The translations under genes and the position numbers were made by a program. A DNA stretch of 42,719 nt from contig CALZXH010000013.1 of NCBI GenBank assembly GCA_945830055.1, positions 1 to 42,719 of the forward strand, in the 5' to 3' direction. Shown here piece after piece: positions 16,197 through 25,988 of the stretch. Numbering within the stretch: the first letter of the stretch is position 1; each line of letters starts with the position of its first letter. Below the pieces are notes generated by a model that had not been told where the DNA came from, did no database searches, and saw nothing but the letters and a program-made list of their open reading frames with translations. Origin of the DNA: an uncultured Prevotella sp. GTDB taxonomy: Bacteria; Bacteroidota; Bacteroidia; Bacteroidales; Bacteroidaceae.

Positions 16197-17819
16197 ATGA
16201 TACCATTACGCTTGTCAAGGACCTGTCTTCTGCTGTTGATTAGCGGTGTATGCTGTATGTTTGGCAACACTGCCAGTGCACAGAATCCCTATCTGCCCCT
16301 GTGGGAGTATGTTCCGGATGGAGAACCTTACGTGTTTGAAGACCCGGACAAACCGGGAGAGTACAGGGTATATGTATATGGCTCGCATGACTCGCTGAAA
16401 AAATATTATTGCGGACGGGAACAGGTGGTTTGGTCGGCTCCTGTCAACGACCTGAGCAACTGGCGCTATGACGGCATAATCTACAGACTCACCACTGACC
16501 GTGACGGCAACCTACTGAACCCGAACGGAGAGGGTGATGTGCTGTATGCTCCTGACATTGCCGAGGTGGTAGAGAAAGACGGGACAAAGACCTATTATTT
16601 CTACCCCAACGTACAAGGCAAGCGCGAGGGCGTCATTGCCAAAAGCAAGCGCCCTGACGGTCCGTTTGAGTCGTGCAGCTGGAGCAAGGACAATGCCAAG
16701 CTCGGCTATAGCATCCTGCGCTTCGACCCTGCCGTGTTTGTAGATGATGACGGGCGCGTGTATGGCTACTGGGGCTTCAACCGCTCCTACGGAGCAGAAC
16801 TCGACCCTGCTACCATGTGTACGGTCAAGAGCGGCACAAAGATTATCGAGGATATGGTGAGCGGACACAAGCAGGAAGGAGTGTTCAACTTTTTCGAGGC
16901 TTCTTCGCTGCGCAAGATCAAAGACAAGTATGTGTTCATCTACAGCCGATGGACGAAAGACGGGGAGTTCGGTCTGCCCAAGAGCAACTACACGCTGGCT
17001 TACGCATACAGCGACCATCCCCTCGGTCCTTGGACCTATGGAGGCACTATTATTGACGGAAGAGCCCGAGACATCGACGAGAACGGGAAAACCATCGCTA
17101 CCGCTCATCCCCAAGGCAACACGCATGGAAGCATCTGCGAAATCAACGGCAAGTGGTGGGTATTCTACCATCGGCAGACCGGCTTGTCACAGTATTCCCG
17201 TCAGGCGATGGTTGCACCCATTGAAGTGAGCGTAGAAGAGGGCAAGGGCGGAAAGGTGACCATCTCGGAAGGCGAATACACCTCCGAAGGCTTCTCTACC
17301 GATGGTCTCAACCCGCTCCACAAGACTGCTGCCGGCTGGGCATGTTACTATACAGGCCCCAAGCCCGCTTGGGACAAGTTTCCACAGTATTTCTTCTCCG
17401 GCTCATACATCGCCAACACCTATCTTGACCTTGGTTCGTATCAGGGACCGTTCAACCTGAAAAAGCCTTTCTGTCCGGTGGTCAACAACACGGCAGGTTC
17501 AACCGTAGGGTATAAATACTTCAATTTCTCCAAAATCGCCGGCAAGTCCAAGACCAGTATCTCATTCAGCATGATTCCCAAGGGGATTGACGGCACACTG
17601 ACAATCATGCTGGGCAGTCCCTACAAAAGCCGCGGGGGCAAGGTGATAGGAAAGCTCCGCATCAGCAAGGACGCACCACAGGAACTTGCCGTATTCTCCA
17701 CGCCGGTCAACGGCATCAAGGGCAGGAAAGGCAAGCAGGCGCTCTTCTTCCTGTTTGACTCTGCCACCAAAGACAGTTCTCTGTGCGACCTCTACGATTT
17801 CCGCTTTGTAGTGGAATAA
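16197..17819 (+). CDS. Secreted glycoside hydrolase family 43-like protein
   Basis: A 540-aa exported glycosidase-like protein. The start at 16197 gives a classic signal peptide (MIPLRLSRTCLLLLISG, cleavage near TASAQ, residue 29). The five-bladed propeller region runs from about 35 to 360, with VPDGEPYVFEDP (D41 as likely base), RFDPAVFVDDDG (D177) and NFFEASSLRK (E234 as likely acid). This pattern is typical of GH43 and related arabinosidase/xylosidase enzymes. A C-terminal beta-sandwich (about 400-540, ending in a CDLYDFRFVV strand) resembles a CBM6-like module. Substrate cannot be named. It is 33 bp ahead of trmO, probably one transcript, and no SusCD pair is next to it. Confidence 0.85.
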   Translation: MIPLRLSRTCLLLLISGVCCMFGNTASAQNPYLPLWEYVPDGEPYVFEDPDKPGEYRVYVYGSHDSLKKYYCGREQVVWSAPVNDLSNWRYDGIIYRLTTDRDGNLLNPNGEGDVLYAPDIAEVVEKDGTKTYYFYPNVQGKREGVIAKSKRPDGPFESCSWSKDNAKLGYSILRFDPAVFVDDDGRVYGYWGFNRSYGAELDPATMCTVKSGTKIIEDMVSGHKQEGVFNFFEASSLRKIKDKYVFIYSRWTKDGEFGLPKSNYTLAYAYSDHPLGPWTYGGTIIDGRARDIDENGKTIATAHPQGNTHGSICEINGKWWVFYHRQTGLSQYSRQAMVAPIEVSVEEGKGGKVTISEGEYTSEGFSTDGLNPLHKTAAGWACYYTGPKPAWDKFPQYFFSGSYIANTYLDLGSYQGPFNLKKPFCPVVNNTAGSTVGYKYFNFSKIAGKSKTSISFSMIPKGIDGTLTIMLGSPYKSRGGKVIGKLRISKDAPQELAVFSTPVNGIKGRKGKQALFFLFDSATKDSSLCDLYDFRFVVE

Positions 17820-17852
17820 GGAACATATCACTATTATACAAGTAATCTGAGC

Positions 17853-18530
17853 ATGACCATCCAGCCCATCGCCTATTTCAGCACCCCGCTGCAGAGCAAG
17901 TTCGGCGTACCCCGACAGAGCGGACTGTGCCCCTCGCTGCAGGGCATCGTGACACTCCAGCCGCAATGGCGGCATGCCGAGGCGTTGAAAGGCATTGACG
18001 CCTTTGACTACATCTGGCTGATATGGGGATTTTCGGAGAACGTAGAGGCACAGAAGCGGTGCACGGTACGCCCGCCACGTTTGGGAGGGAACATCTCCAT
18101 GGGAGTGTTTGCCACCCGCTCCTCTTTCAGACCCAACAACCTGGCACTGTCATCGGTAAGGCTTACCCATGTGGAATGGGATGCCCCCGAAGGTCCGTTG
18201 CTGTATGTAGAGGGGGCAGATCTGATGGACGGCACCCCCATCTACGACATCAAGCCCTATCTGCCTTTTACCGACAGTCACCCGCAGGCAGCCGCTGGCT
18301 TTGTGGACAGCGTTGAATGGCATCCTTTGCAGGTGGTTTTTGACACGCCATTGCCCGACACGCTCGGGGAACAGCAACGGAATACACTCACGGAAGTGCT
18401 ACAGCAAGATCCGCGTCCTTCCTACCATCACGACGCACAGCGCATCTACGGCATGACTTTTTCCCGGCACAACATCCGTTTCTATGTGGATCAAGGAATG
18501 TTGCACGTGGTGGAGATAACACCCGCATAA
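17853..18530 (+). CDS. trmO: tRNA (N6-threonylcarbamoyladenosine(37)-N6)-methyltransferase TrmO
   Basis: TrmO (formerly YaeB/TsaA-like) methylates t6A37 of some tRNAs with S-adenosylmethionine. The 225-aa protein shows the family opening IQPIAYFSTPLQSKFGVPRQ, the FDYIWLIWGF strand, the RPPRLGGNISMGVFATRSSFRPNNLALS segment (here described as one motif region at about 72-99) and the DLMDGTPIYDIKPYLPF motif. Its length is normal. It follows the GH43 gene by 33 bp; the pairing looks like chance co-transcription rather than shared function. A weak hairpin follows at 18558-18580. Confidence 0.93.
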   Translation: MTIQPIAYFSTPLQSKFGVPRQSGLCPSLQGIVTLQPQWRHAEALKGIDAFDYIWLIWGFSENVEAQKRCTVRPPRLGGNISMGVFATRSSFRPNNLALSSVRLTHVEWDAPEGPLLYVEGADLMDGTPIYDIKPYLPFTDSHPQAAAGFVDSVEWHPLQVVFDTPLPDTLGEQQRNTLTEVLQQDPRPSYHHDAQRIYGMTFSRHNIRFYVDQGMLHVVEITPA

Positions 18531-18557
18531 GAACATGCGGCAGATACACTCCCAACG

Positions 18558-18580
18558 TTTTTCGGGCATTTTCCGAAAAA
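18558..18580 (+). terminator. Weak hairpin after trmO
   Basis: An 8-bp arm pair, TTTTTCGG (18558-18565) with CCGAAAAA (18573-18580), separated by 7 nt. It is AT-rich, and the sequence beyond is A-rich rather than T-rich on the plus strand. It may be a terminator, but support is modest. Confidence 0.35.
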
Positions 18581-18617
18581 AAGAGGGAAAAGGATAACAC
18601 ACCATACATATTTTACA

Positions 18618-18625
18618 TATATTTG
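18618..18625 (+). promoter_or_regulatory. -7 box for the RND efflux genes
   Basis: TATATTTG matches TAnnTTTG in an AT-rich region, 100 bp before the transporter ATG. No good -33 TTTG is seen. Confidence 0.5.
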
Positions 18626-18725
18626 CACCGTTGATAGACAAACCAACGATATAACTCGACAGAATGAAACACTGACAGAGCATGGGTTCTTTGATATCAA
18701 CTATACAATATTAAAACAGAAGAGT

Positions 18726-21700
18726 ATGTTTGACGCTATCGTGAACTTTGCCGTAAAACGGAAACTTTTTGTGGCACTGATGGTACTGATGATACTCACG
18801 GGAGGTATATGGGCAATGGTGACACTGCCTGTGGATGCCGTACCCGACATCACCAACAATCAGGTGCAGATAGTGACCGTATCGCCCACACTGGCACCGC
18901 AAGAGGTGGAGCAGCTTATCACCATGCCTGTGGAAACCTCCATGAGCAACATGATGAACGTAAAAGAGATCCGTTCGGTATCGAGGTTCGGACTGTCGCT
19001 CGTGACCGTGGTGTTTGATGAGAAAGTGCCCACATTAGAGGCACGACAACTGACCAGCGAACAGATTCAGACGCTCAAGGGGGAGATTCCAGAAGAACTG
19101 GGCACACCCGAGATGATGCCTGTGACCACCGGACTGGGAGAAATATACCAATACGTGTTGCGGGTGGACAGCGCACACCATGATGACTACGACGCCATGG
19201 AACTGCGCACCGTCCAGGACTGGATAGTGAAAAGGCAACTGGCAGGAATACCGGGCATCGTGGAGATAAACAGTTTCGGAGGGTATCTGAAACAGTATGA
19301 GATAGCCCTGGACCCTGATGCTCTCGCCGCCCTGCAGATAACCATCAGCGACGTGTTTGAAGCTCTGAGCAACAACAACCAGAACACGGGCGGAAGCTAC
19401 ATCGAGAAGAAGGACCGCGCCTACTATATCCGTTCGGAAGGAATGATAGAGAAGCTGAAGGACATCGAAAAGATAGTGGTGGCAAACAGAGGCGGCATGC
19501 CCGTACACATCAACGATATAGGACGTGTGAACTTCGGTACGCCCAAACGGTTCGGCGCCATGACCATGGACGGCGATGGCGAGTGTGTGGGCGGCATCGC
19601 CATGATGCTGAAAGGGGCCAATGCCAATGCCGTGACCAAAACACTGGAAGAGCGGGTGGAGAAGGTGCAGAAGATGTTGCCCGAAGGCATCACCATAGAG
19701 CCTTATCTGAACCGCTCGGAACTGGTGAAGCGCAACATCTCTACAGTGGTATTTAACCTGATAGAGGGGGCTGTGATAGTATTTCTTGTGCTCATCCTCT
19801 TTTTAGGCAACGTGCGTGCCGGACTGATAGTGGCATCGGTAATTCCCCTGTCGATGCTCTTTGCCTTTATACTGATGCGCATCTTCGGCGTTTCTGCCAA
19901 CCTGATGAGTCTGGGAGCCATCGACTTCGGCATCGTGGTAGACGGTTCCATAGTAATCATCGAAGGTATCCTGGCCTACGGCGCACTACGCCCCGCAACA
20001 AGGACAGACAGGGAGGAAGTGGTGAAGCAGGGGGCCTCCAAGGTGATGAAGGGGGCTGCCTTTGCCGTACTCATCATCCTTATTGTGTTCTTCCCCATAC
20101 TGACACTCACGGGCATCGAGGGAAAATATTTCACCCCCATGGCACAGACCCTGGTATTCTGCATCATCGGTGCCCTGTTGCTGTCACTCACATACGTGCC
20201 CATGATGGCTTCCGTATTCCTCCATACCGCATCGGCGGAACGCCCTACCCCGGCAGACCGTTTCTTCCGCTTCATCGGGCGCTACTACCATCGGTTGATT
20301 CATCTGTGCATGCGCCATGTGGCAGGCACTTTGACAGCCTCCTTTGCACTGCTGGCAGGAGCATTGCTACTCTTCGGACGGCTCGGTGCCGAGTTCATCC
20401 CCACCCTTGACGAGGGGGATTTCGCCATGCAGATGACACTGCCTGCCGGCAGTTCGTTGACACGCAGCATAGAGATGTCGCTACAGGCTGAAAAGATTCT
20501 GAAACAGCATTTTCCTGAAGTGAAGCACGTGGTGGCAAAGATAGGAACCGCAGAGGTGCCCACCGATCCCATGTCGGTAGAGGATGCCGATGTGATGATT
20601 GTGATGAAGCCGTTCAAGGAATGGATCTCGGCAAACAGCCGGGCAGAGATGGTGGAGAAGATGAAAGAGGCACTCGACACCGTGAAAGGGGCTGAGTTCA
20701 ACTTCAGCCAGCCCATCCAATTGCGTTTCAACGAACTGATGACAGGTGCCAAGGCCGACATTGCCATCAAACTGTATGGAGAAGACATGGAAGAACTCTA
20801 TGCCAGAGCCCGGGAAGCCGCCACATACATAGCACAAGTGCCAGGAGCCGCCGACGTAATCGTGGAACAGGCTATGGGACTGCCGCAGTTAGTAGTGAAA
20901 TACGACCGCACCCTCATAGCACGCTACGGTATAGACATCAAAGGACTGAACGACATCATCCGCACAGCATATGCAGGAGAGACGGCAGGCGTAGTGTTTG
21001 AAAACGAACGGCGCTTTGACCTGGTATTGCGGCTGGACAAAGACAAGGTGAGCGACCTGGATTTGAACAGGCTATATGTGCGCACCTGCAACGGCACTCA
21101 GGTGCCGGTGAGCCAGGTGGCATCCATCAGTCTGAACAACGGTCCGCTGCAGATAAACCGCGATGCCGCCAAGCGAAGGGTGGTCATAGGAGTGAACGTG
21201 CGCGATGCCGATATACAACAGGTAGTGAGCAACATCAGCGAGACCTTGGACAAGAATATCAGTCTGAAGCCCGGCTATTATTTCGAATATGGCGGACAGT
21301 TCGAGAACCTGCAGAATGCCATCCGCACCCTGCTGGTGGTGATACCCATTGCCCTGCTGCTCATCCTGCTGTTGCTCTTCTTCGCTTTCCGCAGCGTCAC
21401 ATGGTCATTGGTAGTGTTCTCCACCGTACCTCTGTCACTCATCGGAGGCATAGCTGCTCTGTGGATACGAGGACTCCCCTTCAGCATCTCAGCCGGAGTG
21501 GGCTTCATCGCCTTGTTCGGTGTGGCTGTGCTCAACGGCATATTGATGATAAACCACTTCAACGACCTGCGCCATCAGGGAAGATACCAGCTGTGCACCC
21601 GTCGCATCATCAACAACGGATGCCATCATCTGTTACGCCCCGTATTCCTCACAGGACTGGTAGCATCGCTGGGTTTTGTACCCATGGCCGTGGCACAGTC

Positions 21701-21845
21701 GGCAGGTGCCGAAGTGCAGCGCCCGCTGGCAACGGTGGTGATTGGCGGACTGATAGTTTCTACCCTGCTCACCCTGGTGGTGATTCCTGCCTTCTACCAG
21801 TTGGTATGCACAGTGCCTGTGATGCTGAGACACAGAAGGAAATAG
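18726..21845 (+). CDS. CusA/CzcA-family heavy-metal efflux RND transporter
   Basis: A 1039-aa inner-membrane RND pump, normal length for the HME class. The N-terminus (first TM at about 10-30, then LPVDAVPDITNNQVQI) is diagnostic of CzcA/CusA. The proton-relay helix has D400, D406 and E413 (DFGIVVDGSIVIIE), matching the essential Asp, Asp and Glu of CzcA. Two periplasmic loops and 12 TM segments are evident, with a second TM bundle near 860-1030. The metal cannot be assigned. The adaptor follows after 58 bp, the reverse of the usual order of outer-membrane factor, adaptor, pump, and no TolC-like gene is nearby. Confidence 0.95.
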   Translation: MFDAIVNFAVKRKLFVALMVLMILTGGIWAMVTLPVDAVPDITNNQVQIVTVSPTLAPQEVEQLITMPVETSMSNMMNVKEIRSVSRFGLSLVTVVFDEKVPTLEARQLTSEQIQTLKGEIPEELGTPEMMPVTTGLGEIYQYVLRVDSAHHDDYDAMELRTVQDWIVKRQLAGIPGIVEINSFGGYLKQYEIALDPDALAALQITISDVFEALSNNNQNTGGSYIEKKDRAYYIRSEGMIEKLKDIEKIVVANRGGMPVHINDIGRVNFGTPKRFGAMTMDGDGECVGGIAMMLKGANANAVTKTLEERVEKVQKMLPEGITIEPYLNRSELVKRNISTVVFNLIEGAVIVFLVLILFLGNVRAGLIVASVIPLSMLFAFILMRIFGVSANLMSLGAIDFGIVVDGSIVIIEGILAYGALRPATRTDREEVVKQGASKVMKGAAFAVLIILIVFFPILTLTGIEGKYFTPMAQTLVFCIIGALLLSLTYVPMMASVFLHTASAERPTPADRFFRFIGRYYHRLIHLCMRHVAGTLTASFALLAGALLLFGRLGAEFIPTLDEGDFAMQMTLPAGSSLTRSIEMSLQAEKILKQHFPEVKHVVAKIGTAEVPTDPMSVEDADVMIVMKPFKEWISANSRAEMVEKMKEALDTVKGAEFNFSQPIQLRFNELMTGAKADIAIKLYGEDMEELYARAREAATYIAQVPGAADVIVEQAMGLPQLVVKYDRTLIARYGIDIKGLNDIIRTAYAGETAGVVFENERRFDLVLRLDKDKVSDLDLNRLYVRTCNGTQVPVSQVASISLNNGPLQINRDAAKRRVVIGVNVRDADIQQVVSNISETLDKNISLKPGYYFEYGGQFENLQNAIRTLLVVIPIALLLILLLLFFAFRSVTWSLVVFSTVPLSLIGGIAALWIRGLPFSISAGVGFIALFGVAVLNGILMINHFNDLRHQGRYQLCTRRIINNGCHHLLRPVFLTGLVASLGFVPMAVAQSAGAEVQRPLATVVIGGLIVSTLLTLVVIPAFYQLVCTVPVMLRHRRK

Positions 21846-21903
21846 CATCTCACAACAGAGAACAACAGTCAACAAAGAATACAGACAACATATCCCAACA
21901 ACC

Positions 21904-22833
21904 ATGAGGACGATTTGCATTTCAACCTTTATAATGCTGCTTCTTGCCGCCTGCAGCAACAACCGGCATGAGAACACCGCAACAGAGAACCAAGACAAGA
22001 CCGACAGCATCGCCACAGAAGCGGCACAGGATACTACGGCCCTTGACGGGGTGACAGCTGCCACCAGTGTGGAGAAGAGTCCTACCTTCAACGGTATCAT
22101 CATGGTACCTCCACAGCGCCATGCCACCCTGTCGCTCACCATGAGCGGCAAAATACACTCGCTGCCCGTGATGCCTGGACAGGCAGTAAAGGCAGGACAG
22201 GTGGTTGCCACTATCGACAATCCTGAGTACATAGAACTGCAACAGAACTATCTGGAGGCCGCCGCACAACTGGATTATCTGGAAAAAGAATACGAACGTC
22301 AGAACAGTCTGGGTACGGAAGAGGCGGCTTCGAAAAAAGCCGTGCAACAGAGCAAGGCAGAATGGCTTGCCATGCGCAGCAGAAAACAGGCATACGCCGC
22401 ACGTCTCCTGACTCTGGGCACGAGTCCTGTCACCATACAGAGACAGGGCATACAGCCCTACCTGCAGATAACCTCGCCCATCAACGGCTACGTGACCCGC
22501 CTGGATGCCAATATCGGAAAATATATTGATGCAGGCGAAGCCTTGTGCGACATCATCGACAAGGCGCATCCGCTGCTGCAACTCACCGTATACGAAAAGG
22601 ATTTACAGCACATCCGTACAGGCTGTACGCTGGCATTCCGAGCCAATGGCATGGGCAAGAAGAACTTCCATGCCACGGTAGTTTCCATTGACCAGGCGGT
22701 AGATGACAAAGACTATTCCATCAAGGTATATGCCAAAGTGACCACCGATGATCAGGCATTCCGTCCGGGAATGTATGTAAGGGCAAGGGTTTCCACTCCC
22801 CTTGCACCTATTCCAGAGAAACAGAAACGGTGA
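21904..22833 (+). CDS. RND efflux periplasmic adaptor lipoprotein (HlyD/CusB-like)
   Basis: A 309-aa membrane-fusion protein with a lipobox LLAAC (C17). It has the split lipoyl-like domain (LPVMPGQAVKAGQVVATI, then LQITSPINGYVTRLDANIG), a short coiled-coil hairpin between them (about 112-170, rich in Glu, Gln and Lys) and a beta-barrel domain ending in FRPGMYVRARV. It should link the RND pump to an outer-membrane channel and anchor to the inner leaflet through its lipid. It partners the upstream pump. No metal-binding His/Met-rich N-terminus is obvious, unlike CusB. It converges on the double-M23 gene with 19 bp between stops. Confidence 0.92.
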   Translation: MRTICISTFIMLLLAACSNNRHENTATENQDKTDSIATEAAQDTTALDGVTAATSVEKSPTFNGIIMVPPQRHATLSLTMSGKIHSLPVMPGQAVKAGQVVATIDNPEYIELQQNYLEAAAQLDYLEKEYERQNSLGTEEAASKKAVQQSKAEWLAMRSRKQAYAARLLTLGTSPVTIQRQGIQPYLQITSPINGYVTRLDANIGKYIDAGEALCDIIDKAHPLLQLTVYEKDLQHIRTGCTLAFRANGMGKKNFHATVVSIDQAVDDKDYSIKVYAKVTTDDQAFRPGMYVRARVSTPLAPIPEKQKR

Positions 22834-22852
22834 CAGGAACCGGTTCTGTCCG

Positions 22853-24004
22853 TTATTTCTTCACCACACTCACACGAGAGCCCTTCTTGACAAAGGTAAG
22901 CTGTTGGGAACGCAGGAGGTGGGTGGTATGGTTGAAGAGATAGGAGGGATCGAAAGTAACGCCATTGACCCTACATTCAAAATGCAGATGCTCGGTGGTG
23001 GCTCTTCCGGTACGTCCTGTGAGGGCTATCACCTGTCCGGCTTTCACCTTATCACCCACATTCACAAGATTCTTCGAATTGTGACTGTAAAGTGTTTCTA
23101 TACCGTTAGGATGCTTGATACGGATACATTTGCCATAACCATGATAACTCTGCGACATGGTGACGATACCATCAAAAACAGCCAGAATATCATCATTCGC
23201 CTTGGTCTTGAGATCCACCCCCGTATGCGAACGGCCGGCACGCCTTCCATATCCACTGATAACCTTGGCTCCCGGCAAGGGATAAGCCCACTTAGTGGCA
23301 GGAATCTCTGCAAGATTGAGCGTGAACCTGCCCTTGGAACCAAAGGGGTCGGTATTCACATTCCAGTTATCCAGCGTATTCTTCTCAGCCTCGATCAACT
23401 GCTTGTCCACACGCACCACACTGATATGGGCACCCGTTTCGCCGGCCTTACGACACAGCAGTTCCTGCTTCAGCAGGCGATGGGAACCAAGATGGAGGAT
23501 GGTTTCGGGATTGATTCTTCCGCCGTTGACCATGATAGCGAAAAGACAGTAGGCCTGTTTCCCCTCCGCCTTGACAATAGCAACGGTTTGTCCGGCTTCC
23601 ACCCGCTGACCCACCTTGACCAGATTCTGCACATTATGCGCATACATGGTCTCCAGTCCGTTGTCGTGGCGCACTACTACGACATGACCATAGGTAGGAT
23701 GATGGCGTGACAGACGCACCACACCTCCAAACATCGCCTTGACGGCATCTCCCGGTGTGGTGGATATTTCCACGAAATTGTCTTTCAAAAGTTTTGCCTT
23801 TCCCACAGGCAGAGGAAAGGAATAGTCACCCACACCCAGGATATCAAGTTCGATGGTAAAAGCGTTGGACTTGTCAAAAAGGCCCGGGGTGGCTATGCTT
23901 ATCTGCTGTTGTTCCAATGCGGAAAAAGATTCCTGTGCAGCCACAGGCAGAGAGAAAGCCAAGGATAGTGTCAACAGTAGGTTTTTCAGTATTATTTTCA
24001 TCAT
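22853..24004 (-). CDS. M23 family peptidase with two LytM domains, the first degenerate
   Basis: A 383-aa exported protein with a signal peptide ending near VAAQ (residue 24). Two M23/LytM folds are seen. The N-terminal copy (about 60-171) keeps the scaffold (GHVVVVRHDNGLETMYAHNVQ, KVGQRVEAGQTVAIV) but lacks both zinc motifs: no HxxxD, and the HxH position reads CLFAIMV. The C-terminal copy (about 238-358) is intact, with H260 and D264 (SHTGVDL) and H339/H341 (EHLHFE). A short basic tail follows. Its ATG overlaps the pgeF stop (ATGA), so it is coupled to obg and pgeF. The degenerate copy may regulate the active domain, as EnvC/NlpD-like LytM factors do, but that is inference. Confidence 0.92.
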   Translation of the reverse strand: MMKIILKNLLLTLSLAFSLPVAAQESFSALEQQQISIATPGLFDKSNAFTIELDILGVGDYSFPLPVGKAKLLKDNFVEISTTPGDAVKAMFGGVVRLSRHHPTYGHVVVVRHDNGLETMYAHNVQNLVKVGQRVEAGQTVAIVKAEGKQAYCLFAIMVNGGRINPETILHLGSHRLLKQELLCRKAGETGAHISVVRVDKQLIEAEKNTLDNWNVNTDPFGSKGRFTLNLAEIPATKWAYPLPGAKVISGYGRRAGRSHTGVDLKTKANDDILAVFDGIVTMSQSYHGYGKCIRIKHPNGIETLYSHNSKNLVNVGDKVKAGQVIALTGRTGRATTEHLHFECRVNGVTFDPSYLFNHTTHLLRSQQLTFVKKGSRVSVVKK

Positions 24005-24801
24005 CAGATTTTCAGTTTATGTAGCATGATACCCGAATAGATGCGCCCGGAAGAGACGCCCAAGCGACGGGCAGAAAAGAATTCATCAGTATTGTTATAG
24101 GTACATATTCCCGCTACGTGGATGTGGGGTGCAGGAACTCCCATATCCTCTAGATCGAGGCGGTTGCACAGCCACAGGTCGATATGCCACTTGTCGTACC
24201 TGACACACACCTCCGGATGGCGTGGGAAAGCAGCTGTAAAGCAGTCGTACACCTCATCGCCCACTTCAAAGGCTCCAAGCGAGATGCCCGGTCCTATCAC
24301 GGCATGCACCTTGTCAGGACTGGTGCCATAGGTCTGCCGCATCACCTGCAGGGTATGCGCCACAATATGCTGCGCCGTGCCCCGCCATCCGGCATGGACG
24401 GCTGCCACTGCTGCATGCCCGGCATCATAGAGCAACACAGGGATGCAGTCTGCAGTGGAAACACCTATACAACAGTTCGGGATGTCAGTGACAAGGGCAT
24501 CCACCCCCTCCAACATCTGCCGGCGCGAGGTTTCCGATGCCTGCACCAACTGTTGACCGACAACCCTTACTTCCGTTCCATGCACCTGATGGGGCATCAA
24601 CAGGTGTGAAGACGGAATATGCAGACTGTGGCAAAGCGCTTCACGGTTGGCTTGCACATGCTGTGCGCTGTCGCCGCACCACTCGTTGAGATTGAAGGCT
24701 CCGTACTTGCCCTCGCCATATCCCTGGCGACGGGTGGTACTGAAAGCTATCACCCCCTCACCCAAATCATATTGCAGCAGATGAGGTTCATTCATCCTCA
24801 T
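24004..24801 (-). CDS. pgeF: Peptidoglycan editing factor PgeF (YfiH/laccase-domain protein)
   Basis: A 265-aa multicopper-oxidase-like/YfiH family protein. The zinc ligands are visible: H74 in HQVHG, C119 in STADCIPV and H136 in AVHAGWRG, followed by the GPGIS segment. In E. coli the family removes wrong residues from peptidoglycan precursors (PgeF); related proteins show purine nucleoside activity, so the substrate is not fixed. The start lies inside the end of obg (14-bp overlap; Met3 at 24795 is an alternative), and its stop overlaps the ATG of the double-M23 gene. The tight coupling with a cell-wall peptidase fits an envelope role. Confidence 0.92.
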   Translation of the reverse strand: MRMNEPHLLQYDLGEGVIAFSTTRRQGYGEGKYGAFNLNEWCGDSAQHVQANREALCHSLHIPSSHLLMPHQVHGTEVRVVGQQLVQASETSRRQMLEGVDALVTDIPNCCIGVSTADCIPVLLYDAGHAAVAAVHAGWRGTAQHIVAHTLQVMRQTYGTSPDKVHAVIGPGISLGAFEVGDEVYDCFTAAFPRHPEVCVRYDKWHIDLWLCNRLDLEDMGVPAPHIHVAGICTYNNTDEFFSARRLGVSSGRIYSGIMLHKLKI

Positions 24802-25963
24802 CCCCCTCTATATCATATTCAAAATCGTCAAGGTCTTCTATCTCGTCTTCATCCACATAGATAATTTCCTCGTCTTCGCCTTCATCGGCCATCTCACGGA
24901 GGAAAAGTGACATATCCTTGTCACGGTGAACCAGCGAGTCTTCTCCCATGATGCTCTGCAACTTGTTGCTCTCACTGTTGAGTTCTTTCCACAGCACATC
25001 CTTGAGTTCATTGATGCCATAGCCAGTCACAGAAGAGATGAACACCACAGGCAAATCGTCAGGCAGTGTCTCCTTGAGCATCTCTATCAGTTCTTCGTCC
25101 AGCAGATCGCACTTGGTGACCGCCAGAACACGATGTTTGTCGAGCATGTCGGGATTGAAGCTCTTCAATTCTCCCAACAGCACTTCATATTCACGCTTGA
25201 TATCATCAGTATCGCCAGGCACCATGAAGAGCAACAGAGAGTTGCGCTCAATATGGCGCAGGAAACGAAGTCCTAAGCCCTTGCCTTCGCTGGCGCCCTC
25301 GATGATACCGGGAATATCTGCCATCACAAACGACTGGCGGTCGTGATAGGCCACGATGCCCAACGAGGGTTCAAGGGTGGTGAAAGGATAGTTGGCTATC
25401 TTTGGACGGGCACTTGAGAGAGCCGATAGTAAAGTGGACTTGCCGGCATTGGGAAAGCCCACCAGACCCACATCGGCAAGAAGCTTGAGCTCGAGGATGA
25501 TGGTCATCTCCTGCATGGGCTCGCCTGGCTGCGCATAACGCGGAGCCTGGTTGGTGGCAGTACGGAACTGGAAATTGCCCAATCCTCCCCTGCCTCCCTT
25601 GAGCAGCAACACCTCCTGACCGTCGTAGGTCACATCACAGATGTACTTGCCCGTCTCGGCATCATATACCACCGTACCGCAGGGAACCTCAATATACACG
25701 TCCTTGCCGTTGGTGCCATGGCACTTGTCCCGGCCTCCGTTGCCACCATGCTCGGCCTTGATATGGCGTTCGTACTTCAGATGCAACAGCGTCCAATAGT
25801 TATGATTGCCTCTGAGATAGATGCTACCGCCATTGCCGCCATCTCCACCATCGGGACCGCCATTGGGGTTGTACTTCACATGGCGCAGGTGCATGGAGCC
25901 CTTTCCGCCCTTGCCCGAGCGACAATAAATCTTTACGTAGTCAACGAAGTTCGAATCAGCCAT
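24788..25963 (-). CDS. obg: GTPase Obg (ObgE/CgtA)
   Basis: Essential ribosome-associated GTPase for large-subunit assembly and stress control. The 391-aa protein has the glycine-rich Obg fold (1-158), with repeats such as [12 protein letters not shown]. The GTPase domain follows: G1 [10 protein letters not shown]3 DIPG, G4 written TKCD instead of NKxD. A very acidic C-terminus (about 355-391, rich in Asp and Glu) takes the place of an OCT domain. The ATG at 25963 gives [13 protein letters not shown], the family start. It heads the obg-pgeF-M23 run and has its own promoter and a structured leader. Confidence 0.97.
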   Translation of the reverse strand: MADSNFVDYVKIYCRSGKGGKGSMHLRHVKYNPNGGPDGGDGGNGGSIYLRGNHNYWTLLHLKYERHIKAEHGGNGGRDKCHGTNGKDVYIEVPCGTVVYDAETGKYICDVTYDGQEVLLLKGGRGGLGNFQFRTATNQAPRYAQPGEPMQEMTIILELKLLADVGLVGFPNAGKSTLLSALSSARPKIANYPFTTLEPSLGIVAYHDRQSFVMADIPGIIEGASEGKGLGLRFLRHIERNSLLLFMVPGDTDDIKREYEVLLGELKSFNPDMLDKHRVLAVTKCDLLDEELIEMLKETLPDDLPVVFISSVTGYGINELKDVLWKELNSESNKLQSIMGEDSLVHRDKDMSLFLREMADEGEDEEIIYVDEDEIEDLDDFEYDIEGDEDE

Positions 25964-25988
25964 TACTCTTTATTGTTGTCTTGTTCAA

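Noticed and set aside
22832..22848. Palindrome GAACCGGTTC between the convergent adaptor and M23 genes
   Set aside because: It leaves no loop and has a bulge; it could be chance in a 19-bp gap.
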